A DNA stretch of 5,000 nucleotides from assembly GCA_937138275.1 (NCBI GenBank), contig CAKZOY010000154.1:1-5000 (forward strand), given 5' to 3'. The translations under genes and the position numbers were made by a program. The notes below the pieces were generated by a model. The model saw nothing but the letters and a program-made list of their open reading frames with translations, searched no databases and had not been told where the DNA came from. This document shows, one piece after another, positions 1-5,000 of this stretch (position 1 is the first letter of the stretch; every line of letters begins with the position of its first letter). The stretch comes from an uncultured Chloroflexota bacterium (GTDB taxonomy: Bacteria; Chloroflexota; Anaerolineae; B4-G1; DUEL01).

Positions 1-39
1 ATGGAAGACGGGGTTTATCCGCACCATCACCCTTCCATT

Positions 40-129
40 CCCCACTTCCCACTACCCACTTCCCACTACCCACTTCCTACTACCCACTTCCCACTACCCA
101 CTTCCCACTACCCACTTCCTACTACCCCC
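40..129. repeat. C-rich heptad/14-bp tandem repeat
   Basis: The stretch is built from alternating heptamers ACTTCCC and ACTACCC, giving a 14-bp unit TCCCACTACCCACT at 47-60, 61-74, 89-102 and 103-116. A variant with TCCT at the start lies at 75-88 and again, with a degenerate end, from 117. The order A-A-B-A-A-B gives a 42-bp super-period (47-88, then 89-129). One strand is almost entirely pyrimidine plus A. It ends about 30 bp before the -10 box of the next gene. The plus-strand reading frame through it is only a Pro/His/Thr-rich translation of the repeat. Such heptad-based arrays occur between genes in some bacteria; no function can be read from the sequence. Confidence 0.9.
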
Positions 130-158
130 GTGGAACTCTGCCCATCAGAGAACGTCTA

Positions 159-164
159 TATAAT
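159..164 (+). promoter_or_regulatory. -10 box of the PA14-protein gene
   Basis: A perfect TATAAT lies 33 bp before the start codon at 197, in an A+T-rich island just after the C-rich repeat. No convincing TTGACA-like -35 box lies 16-18 bp upstream (136-141 reads CTCTGC), so the call rests on the -10 and its position. The region upstream where a -35 or activator would bind adjoins the tandem repeat. Confidence 0.5.
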
Positions 165-184
165 AGAGCAGGCAAAGAGTTGAA

Positions 185-191
185 AAGGAGG
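185..191 (+). promoter_or_regulatory. Shine-Dalgarno of the PA14-protein gene
   Basis: AAGGAGG, followed by 5 nt and the ATG at 197. The strong match to the anti-Shine-Dalgarno, together with the signal peptide that begins exactly there, fixes this start. Confidence 0.85.
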
Positions 192-196
192 GTATC

Positions 197-1519
197 ATGC
201 GTACGTGGAAAATCTTGTGCATCGGCCTGATCGGCCTTTTGCTGAGTGCCCAGGCGACCCTTGCCGCTCCTCCCGCTTCTCCCCCGACGGCATGGCGGTA
301 CACCTGGCAGGCCTCCTACTGGAACAACATAGACCTTTCCGGCGCGCCGGTCCACCAGATCCCCGAGCCGGGGGTTGGCAGAGGGCTGGACTACAACTGG
401 GGAGCGGGTTCCCCCCATCCCAACGTGAACGCCGACTACTTCTCGGCTCGTTGGACCAATTACCTGGAAGTAACCACGACTGCCACCTATCGTTTCACCG
501 CTACCAGCGATGATGGCGTGCGGGTCTGGCTGGATGGTGTGCTGATTATCAATGGCTGGTACGACCACGCGCCGCTGACCTTCACGGCCGAAAGACAACT
601 GACCCCTGGCCTTCACTATGTCGTCGTGGAATACTACGAGCGCACTGGAGATGCCCTTCTGCGGTTTTCGTTTGAGACTGTTATGGTGAACTGGCGCGCG
701 GAGTACTTCAACAACCCGCGCCTGGAAGGAGACCCGGCCCTGGTTCGGGAGGACGCCCAGATCAACTTTGACTGGGGGACCGGTTCGCCGGCGTCGGGCA
801 TCAACGCCGATGGCTTTTCTGTCCGCTGGACGCGCAGCGTGAGCCTACCGGCTGGCATGTACCGTTTCACGATGACGGTAGACGACGGAGGGCGGCTCTG
901 GGTCAGCGACCACCTCCTCATTGACGCCTGGCGGGACCAGGCTATCACGACCTATGTGGGGGATATTTACCTGACAGGCGGGACGATCCCTCTCCGAATG
1001 GAATACTATGAGAACGCCAGATTTGCAGTGGCGCGCCTCACGTGGCAGAAAGTGGACGGCACCCCCACTCCGCCGACTCCCCCATCGCCGGTGCCCGGGA
1101 CGGTCATTGTAGACGAGACCGATACGGGGTTTGTCACCGGAGGGAGCGCCAGCGGGTGGCGGGTGGCTTCCGTGGGGTACAACGGGCGGATGCTCTGGAC
1201 CTACAACAACGACCGCACTCGGCCCAACTACAACTGGGCTCGCTGGTATCCCAGACTGCGCGCAGGTTGGTATCAGGTCTTTGTCTACATCCCCGGTCGC
1301 AATGCTACTTCTACCAGAGCGCGCTACTGGGTTTCCCATGCGGATGGCTTCACCTTGAAAGTGGTGAACCAATCGGCATACAGCAACCAGTGGGTGTCTC
1401 TGGGCACTTACCGCTTCCGCGGCACCCGGGACGACTACGTCTCCCTGGCGGACGTGACCTTTGAGCCGTACCTGTCGCGCCGGATCGGGTTTGATGCGGT
1501 CAAGTGGGTGCCGAAATAA
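197..1519 (+). CDS. Secreted protein with two PA14-like domains and a C-terminal golvesin/CBD-like domain
   Basis: A 440-residue protein predicted to be exported. Residues 1-23 form a Sec signal peptide (basic MRTWK, then a Leu/Ile-rich core, TLA before AP; cleavage near 23/24). Residues about 33-160 and 166-283 are two copies of a PA14-like beta-sandwich. They share the pattern WG.GSP...NAD.FS.RWT and a DDG..(V/L)WV motif at 105-112 and 219-226, where the acidic pair resembles the ligand or calcium-binding edge of PA14 domains. A Thr/Pro linker follows (about 287-303). Residues 304-440 resemble the golvesin C-terminal/xanthan-lyase CBD-like fold: ETDTGF near the start, then Y.VFVYIPG, Y.V.HADG, VVNQS, WVSLGTYRF and a final GFDAVKW. 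Both module types are known in carbohydrate-binding, surface or secreted proteins. No catalytic domain is visible, so a glycan-binding or adhesive role is inference. It stands alone, is convergent with the rRNA operon, and its stop codon touches the inverted repeat that follows. Confidence 0.9.
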   Translation: MRTWKILCIGLIGLLLSAQATLAAPPASPPTAWRYTWQASYWNNIDLSGAPVHQIPEPGVGRGLDYNWGAGSPHPNVNADYFSARWTNYLEVTTTATYRFTATSDDGVRVWLDGVLIINGWYDHAPLTFTAERQLTPGLHYVVVEYYERTGDALLRFSFETVMVNWRAEYFNNPRLEGDPALVREDAQINFDWGTGSPASGINADGFSVRWTRSVSLPAGMYRFTMTVDDGGRLWVSDHLLIDAWRDQAITTYVGDIYLTGGTIPLRMEYYENARFAVARLTWQKVDGTPTPPTPPSPVPGTVIVDETDTGFVTGGSASGWRVASVGYNGRMLWTYNNDRTRPNYNWARWYPRLRAGWYQVFVYIPGRNATSTRARYWVSHADGFTLKVVNQSAYSNQWVSLGTYRFRGTRDDYVSLADVTFEPYLSRRIGFDAVKWVPK

Positions 1520-1555
1520 ACATTGCGGCGCAGGCAAAGCCTGCGCCGCAATGTT
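1519..1555. terminator. Bidirectional terminator hairpin between convergent genes
   Basis: A perfect inverted repeat has 17-bp arms at 1519-1535 and 1539-1555 and a 3-nt loop (AAA on plus). It starts on the last base of the stop codon of the PA14-protein gene and lies 12 bp beyond the 5S gene. Read on minus, it is followed by TATTT; read on plus, it is followed by CTAAAAG, which is not a good U tract. It is probably the shared stop for both transcripts, with the classical intrinsic form better met on the minus side. Confidence 0.75.
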
Positions 1556-1557
1556 CT

Positions 1558-1567
1558 AAAAGAAAAA
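1558..1567 (-). terminator. U tract directly after 5S rRNA
   Basis: On the minus strand the closing helix of 5S (CCAGGAGGC) runs straight into TTTTTCTTTT. The terminal helix plus U tract looks like an intrinsic terminator or processing end. The stronger hairpin at 1519-1555 follows as a backup. Confidence 0.5.
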
Positions 1568-1691
<124 letters not shown>

Positions 1692-1774
1692 TTGAAGCAG
1701 GGCCCATAAAGGGCCGCTGATTCCGACACCTGCAACCGAGTTGGAAAATGTGAGGCTCCAATCTCTCCGCACCA
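1692..1774 (-). other. 23S-5S internal transcribed spacer
   Basis: About 83 nt without a tRNA. Next to the 5S gene it contains a hairpin (minus GGCCC-TTTAT-GGGCC, near 1700-1715) that could mark a processing site. I see no other gene or motif in it. Confidence 0.7.
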
Positions 1775-2720
<946 letters not shown>

Positions 2721-2752
2721 CGCGTTTTCTCCGGGTTTCCCCGAAGCGCAGA

Positions 2753-3220
2753 CTATTCCTTCATCTCACCCAGCAACTGTAGGAGTTCATCCTTCCCATA
2801 TCTCCGTGGACCAGAGGGATTCATTGCATATGCCAGTTCTATGATTTCCTCCAAACTGGCTCGCTGGAGATGCCGGTTGGCAAGAACCATCCGGCAGATC
2901 TGAGCAAAGTGCTCAAAATCCCTCCCTTTGGAACCGGCCAACGGATATTTCTCAAAGTGAGGAATCACTTTCCTCACCAGCTCCCGAACGGACCGAACCT
3001 CATATCGGTACGTCCGGTCACGCCGGGAGTAGCGGATCGCTCCACATCCGAAGTATGCCTGAACCTGCTGCAGGAGTTGCAGATCTCGCTGATGGAGAGA
3101 GAGGGAAAACGATGGGCGCGTCTCAATCCCCACCGCTAAGCGGTCGCGGCGATTGAAACTGACCAAAAACGTCCCTTCGCCCTCCACAAGTCCGGTGATG
3201 TACCACGGGTTCAGGCGCAT
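2753..3220 (-). CDS. LAGLIDADG homing endonuclease of intron L1951
   Basis: A 155-residue single-motif endonuclease, expected to act as a homodimer that cuts intronless 23S genes near position 1951 and so spreads the intron by homing. The LAGLIDADG helix is ITGLVEGEG at residues 8-16, with Glu15 at the usual metal-binding acidic position. The rest follows the family pattern: a beta-strand QRDLQLL region, YFGCGAIR (about 56-63), then HFEKYPLAGSKGRDFEHF (about 89-106). ATG at 3220 is preceded by AGGAGG (3230-3225) at a spacing of 4 nt. The stop codon TAG (2755-2753) overlaps the first base of P7(3') by one nucleotide, so the gene is fitted right up to the ribozyme core. The frame is intact, so the enzyme may be active. 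The exact target and activity are inference from the family. Confidence 0.9.
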   Translation of the reverse strand: MRLNPWYITGLVEGEGTFLVSFNRRDRLAVGIETRPSFSLSLHQRDLQLLQQVQAYFGCGAIRYSRRDRTYRYEVRSVRELVRKVIPHFEKYPLAGSKGRDFEHFAQICRMVLANRHLQRASLEEIIELAYAMNPSGPRRYGKDELLQLLGEMKE

Positions 3221-3224
3221 CGGA

Positions 3225-3230
3225 CCTCCT
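3225..3230 (-). promoter_or_regulatory. Shine-Dalgarno of the L1951 endonuclease
   Basis: AGGAGG, 4 nt before ATG 3220. It is the strongest ribosome binding site among the three intron ORFs. Confidence 0.8.
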
Positions 3231-3245
3231 GTTGGGGGAAGGATG

Positions 3246-3278
3246 CCTCCATAGCCGCCGACTTCCTCACTATGGAGG
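3246..3278 (-). other. Hairpin in L1951 ahead of the endonuclease
   Basis: Arms CCTCCATAG (3278-3270 on minus) and CTATGGAGG (3254-3246) form a perfect 9-bp stem with a 15-nt loop. It lies between P3(3') and the Shine-Dalgarno, so it could be the base of P8 or a leader hairpin that sets off the ORF. It is not needed to explain the P3/P7 core pairings. Confidence 0.6.
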
Positions 3279-3476
3279 GGTGAGAGCCCGGCGTCTTGCG
3301 CGCCGGAGGTAAGCGCGCCTCCCCTTTCGGGTCAGTCGTTACGGGGTCAACCCTGGATTTTCAGGGCGACTTCCCTCGGAGTTACCCACTGCCTTCCCGC
3401 TGGGCAGGAGGGCTTCTCCGATATGAGCCGGGTATTTCATCCCTGATCGCTCAGGGAAGGGGCAAGTGGATCACTT

Positions 3477-3496
3477 ACCCGACAAGGAATTTCGCT
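3477..3496 (-). rRNA. rrl: 23S rRNA micro-exon, E. coli 1932-1951 (20 nt)
   Basis: Minus sequence AGCGAAATTCC...GTCGGGT, identical to the highly conserved helix 70/71 strand. It is flanked on one side by the terminal G of L1931 (3497) and on the other by the first base of L1951 (3476). Boundaries are set by the rule that a group I 5' exon ends in U and the intron ends in G, and by rejoining to a normal 23S sequence. Confidence 0.95.
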
Positions 3497-3993
3497 CACC
3501 GCAACCCAGATGTTTCCATCTGGGGTGGACTATCTCTTTGTCCAACCTGCGCTCTCAATTGCTGGAGAACCTCCTCGGCCTTCTCCTGGTCTGCCTGGTT
3601 CATCGTCCGCGCCGTTTCCAGGATATCCATCAAACCCTCAAGGGTCAAGTGTCGCCCTTCTGCCATCCAGCGCACGATCCGGGCAAACTTCTTAAAGTCT
3701 GCGTTCTTTCGGGTTTTCAAGGGATGGCGCTCAAAGAACGCCACCACTTCTTGCAGACAGGAGAGTTTGCGGATGCGCAGTTCGTAGCGGTTTTCCCGAT
3801 TGCGGCGCACGACGCCACAACGGAAGAACCGCTTCAGGGCATACAACACCTGGATGTCCTGTTCGTGCTGAACGATCCGGAACTCGGGCAGGACCTGGTA
3901 GCCCGCCTTCATTTCGGGATGGGCATAGATGCCTACATGGAAGCATCCCTCCCCATCCACGAAACCCACAACCCAATCTGGATGGAGGTCCAC
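3496..3993 (-). CDS. LAGLIDADG homing endonuclease of intron L1931
   Basis: I choose the GTG at 3993, giving 165 residues, over the TTG at 4071 of the longer frame. It has AAGGAG 4 nt upstream. It also aligns with the L1951 enzyme: VDLHPDWVVGFVDGEG against MRLNPWYITGLVEGEG, so the motif falls at residues 8-16 in both. The longer frame would only translate P4(3'), P7(5') and P3(3'). The single LAGLIDADG helix is VVGFVDGEG with Glu15 acidic; FFRCGVV and FFERHPLKTRKNADFKKF follow as expected. It is predicted to be a homodimer that cuts intronless 23S near 1931. Oddly, the C-terminus (RDSPPQMETSGLR) is encoded by P7(3'), P9 and the 3' end of the intron. The stop TGA uses the terminal intron bases TG plus the first exon base A (3496), so excised intron RNA lacks a complete stop codon. 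Confidence 0.88.
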   Translation of the reverse strand: MDLHPDWVVGFVDGEGCFHVGIYAHPEMKAGYQVLPEFRIVQHEQDIQVLYALKRFFRCGVVRRNRENRYELRIRKLSCLQEVVAFFERHPLKTRKNADFKKFARIVRWMAEGRHLTLEGLMDILETARTMNQADQEKAEEVLQQLRAQVGQRDSPPQMETSGLR

Positions 3994-4186
3994 GATTCTC
4001 CTTTGCGCAGTGTGGACACCTGGCGTATAGTCTCTGGGGATCCCCTTGCGGGTTTCCTGCGGGTTACCCAATCCCGGCCATTTTTACTGGAGAGGGTTCT
4101 CTCCGAGTAGGACGGGCTCTCAGGGCGTTCCCGCATACAGCCAGGTATTGCCCCCGACGTTACCGTCGGGGCAGGCAGCGATGGCT
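3497..4186 (-). ncRNA. Group I intron L1931 with endonuclease ORF
   Basis: A 690-nt intron after U1931. P1: exon AGGT plus intron AGC pair with GCTGCCT (4179-4173), with loop CATC and U.G at the splice site. P2: a hairpin at 4172-4150 with a GTAA (GNRA) loop. P3: ACCTGGC (4146-4140) with GCCAGGT (4024-4018). P4: TGCGGG (4135-4130) with CCCGCA (4063-4058). P7: GACTAT (in 4034-4027) with ATAGTC (3533-3528), with a bulged A before GACTAT. P9: CCCAGATG-GAAA-CATCTGGG (3524-3505), a perfect 8-bp stem with a GNRA loop. The last base is G at 3497. The consensus R and S segments of group I cores (CAGAGACTATAC and AGATAGTCC) are clear. The ORF begins in P8 and covers everything downstream. Confidence 0.95.
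3998..4003 (-). promoter_or_regulatory. Shine-Dalgarno that decides the start of the L1931 endonuclease
   Basis: AAGGAG on minus, 4 nt before GTG 3993. The TTG at 4071 has no comparable site and lies inside ribozyme sequence next to P4(3'), so the internal GTG is preferred. Confidence 0.65.
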
Positions 4187-4200
4187 ACCTTAGGACCGTT
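4187..4200 (-). rRNA. rrl: 23S rRNA micro-exon, E. coli 1918-1931 (14 nt)
   Basis: AACGGTCCTAAGGT on minus, the universally conserved strand after helix 69, is isolated between the terminal G of L1917 (4201) and the first base of L1931 (4186). It is the whole rRNA content between two introns. Its 5' end is the 3' splice site of L1917, and its last four bases form P1 of L1931. Confidence 0.95.
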
Positions 4201-5000
4201 CATTCCGTTACACCGACCGACGGGCAGATGCCCCGTCCTGTGCGGCCCGGCGGAAAAGGCCGGGCCCTCCGTATCGCTACGGAGATCGGACCATCTCATT
4301 GTCCTTAGGGAGCGGCGGCTTCTCACTGCTCCCCGGACATCCGGCGTATGGTCTCTGAGGATCCTCTCTGGGAAAAGCGGCTCAGGATTTCTTCGTCGGT
4401 GTATTTCCGTCTTCCTGCACCGCCGTCGTTCATTTGGGCTCGGAGGGCTAGAATGGCTCGGATTCCTTCTTCGCTGCGGTGGGCCCCCTGGCGCATCAGT
4501 TCAGCGATTTTCTTAAACTTCGCGAAATCCCGCTTCTTCTTGGCGGAGAGAAAACGGAATCGCTCAAAGAACGGGATCACGTTTTCCCAGATGGCGTTCA
4601 GGTTATTGACTTCATAGTACCAGACGCCATCCTGCCGCCTTCTCAGAGTTCCGCACTGCAGGTATCGCTTGAGGAGGGCCAGGATCACTTTATCTCGCTG
4701 CGAGACGTTGAAAGTCAGCGATACCTTCCAGGGCATTCGGTAATCGTTTCGGGGACGGAAGGAGACGTTGAAGCTGCCCTCTCCGTCGGCGAACCCTGCC
4801 AGATAGTAGCCGATGCGCTCTGGAATGTTGGGACTCAGAGCCACGATCCCCCCTTGGATTTCCCGAGAGTTTCCTGCTGATTGTCCGCACCGGTCAGTTT
4901 GTTACCAGTTGGCTAACTCCTCCTGGTACTGCCGGATTCTGCACCCCTTTGAGGGGACGGACTTCCCAGCATACAGCCGGATTTATTTACGTAACTACAG
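4201..5000 (-). ncRNA. Group I intron L1917 with endonuclease ORF (5' end outside window)
   Basis: At least 800 nt, ending in G at 4201 before AACGGTCC, so it is inserted after U1917. The internal guide GTAGTTAC (4998-4991) pairs fully with the expected 5' exon GTAACTAT, with G.U at the splice site. This places the missing 5' splice site just beyond the edge. P3: ATCCGGC (4982-4976) with GCCGGAT (4345-4339). P4: TGCTG(GGA) (4971-4964) with CAGCA (near 4880-4875). P5: GTCCG (4962-4958) with CGGAC (4887-4883). P7: GACCAT (in 4355-4348) with ATGGTC (4294-4289). P9: CTCCGTA-GCGA-TACGGAG (4284-4267). Two more stable hairpins follow at 4266-4244 and 4237-4219 (P9.1/P9.2-like). The ORF is inserted upstream of P7(5') and ends in the loop after P3(3'). 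Confidence 0.93.
4323..4844 (-). CDS. LAGLIDADG homing endonuclease of intron L1917
   Basis: A 173-residue single-motif enzyme starting at GTG 4844, with a G-rich ribosome binding site (AAGGGGGG, near 4855-4848) 3 nt upstream. The motif LAGFADGEG spans residues 15-23, with Glu22 at the catalytic acidic position, and is the closest of the three to the classical sequence. NVSQRDKVILALLKRYLQCGTLR and FFERFRFLSAKKKRDFAKFKKI follow in family order. It is expected to dimerise and cut the intronless 23S gene near 1917. The N-terminus begins M-A-L-S-P, matching the L/P pattern of the sister enzymes, with a few extra residues before the motif. The C-terminal residues SSETIRRMSGEQ are encoded by P7(5') and P3(3') of the ribozyme, so the last dozen residues are set by RNA constraints and are probably not part of the folded core. 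The frame is intact. Confidence 0.9.
   Translation of the reverse strand: MALSPNIPERIGYYLAGFADGEGSFNVSFRPRNDYRMPWKVSLTFNVSQRDKVILALLKRYLQCGTLRRRQDGVWYYEVNNLNAIWENVIPFFERFRFLSAKKKRDFAKFKKIAELMRQGAHRSEEGIRAILALRAQMNDGGAGRRKYTDEEILSRFSQRGSSETIRRMSGEQ

Larger units (their letters stand above)
2721..3476 (-). ncRNA. Group I intron L1951 with endonuclease ORF
   Basis: A self-splicing intron of 756 nt inserted after U1951 of 23S. P1: exon GGGT (3480-3477) plus intron AAGTG pair with CACTTGCCC (3468-3460), with U.G at the splice site. P3: CCCGGC (3432-3427) with GCCGGG (3292-3287). P4: TCGGAG (3421-3416) with CTCCGA (3381-3376). P7: CGC-A-AGAC (3300-3293) with GTCTGCG (2753-2747), with a bulged A as is usual for P7. 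P9: CTTCGGG-GAAA-CCCGGAG (2746-2729). The intron ends in G at 2721, as group I introns do. The ORF lies between P3(3') and P7(3'), that is in the P8 region. The core is more diverged than that of the other two introns. A mobile element at the DNA level through its endonuclease. Subgroup not assigned. Confidence 0.9.

Noticed and set aside
40..129. Possible CRISPR array
   Set aside because: Units are 14 bp and directly abutting, with no unique spacers.
1..183. Open frame MEDGVYPHHHPSIP... on plus
   Set aside because: It is a translation of the heptad repeat (PLPTSHY/PLPTTHF), starts at the window edge, and runs through the -10 box into the leader of the next gene. No ribosome binding site can be seen.
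122..1537. Minus-strand frames opposite the PA14-protein gene
   Set aside because: Shadow frames of a high-G+C gene. The plus frame has the signal peptide, domain repeats, Shine-Dalgarno and promoter.
1692..1774. Possible tRNA in the 23S-5S spacer
   Set aside because: Too short a free stretch, with no T-loop GTTCGAATC-like motif and no acceptor pairing.
3994..4071. 26-residue N-terminal extension of the L1931 endonuclease from TTG 4071
   Set aside because: It translates ribozyme elements P4(3'), P7(5') and P3(3'). The GTG at 3993 has a Shine-Dalgarno and aligns with the start of the L1951 enzyme.
3466..4110. Plus-strand frame of 214 codons opposite the L1931 endonuclease
   Set aside because: It is the antisense shadow of the endonuclease and the intron; the minus frame carries the LAGLIDADG motif and a ribosome binding site.
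3497..4186. Archaeal-type bulge-helix-bulge intron, considered because the ORF leaves little room for a ribozyme
   Set aside because: Clear group I R/S segments, P3, P4, P7, P9 and a U.G-closed P1 were found, partly inside the ORF. The surrounding rRNA is bacterial.

Overview
The window holds the 3' part of a bacterial rRNA operon on the minus strand, convergent with one secreted-protein gene on the plus strand. The organism is a bacterium of fairly high G+C. The intact 3' block of the 23S gene reads as a normal bacterial sequence. The extracytoplasmic PA14/PA14/golvesin-type protein and the G-rich/C-rich heptad repeat would suit a (thermophilic) Chloroflexota or a similar environmental lineage, but that placement is inference, not something the sequence proves.

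Layout, left to right: a C-rich tandem repeat (about 40-129); a -10 box and a strong Shine-Dalgarno; a 440-residue exported protein (197-1519, plus); a perfect 17-bp inverted repeat overlapping its stop codon, which can serve as a shared terminator for both convergent transcripts; 5S rRNA (1568-1691, minus); a short 23S-5S spacer; and the last 946 nt of 23S rRNA (1775-2720, minus, E. coli 1952 to the 3' end). From 2721 to the right edge the 23S gene is cut by three consecutive group I introns, inserted after U1951, U1931 and U1917 (E. coli numbering). They are separated by exons of only 20 nt (3477-3496) and 14 nt (4187-4200). The L1917 intron runs off the right edge; its internal guide sequence lies only a few bases from position 5000, so its 5' splice site should be just outside.

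Each intron encodes its own single-motif LAGLIDADG homing endonuclease in the rRNA sense. For all three introns I could pair P3, P4 and P7 and place the P9 hairpin by hand. P1 can be built completely for L1931 and L1951, and its guide strand is visible for L1917. L1917 and L1931 share a recognisably homologous core with compensatory base changes in P3 and P7, so they are related ribozymes at neighbouring sites. The endonuclease genes are interleaved with the ribozyme cores to different degrees. The L1931 ORF runs through P7(3'), P9 and the terminal G, and its stop codon UGA is completed by the first base of the next exon. The L1951 stop codon sits at P7(3'). The L1917 ORF ends just after P7(5')/P3(3').

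Together this is a dense cluster of selfish elements in helices 69-71 of 23S rRNA, the part of the subunit that forms intersubunit bridge B2a. All three must splice to give a functional ribosome, and each insertion alters the target site of its neighbour's endonuclease. This is the part of the window most worth following up.
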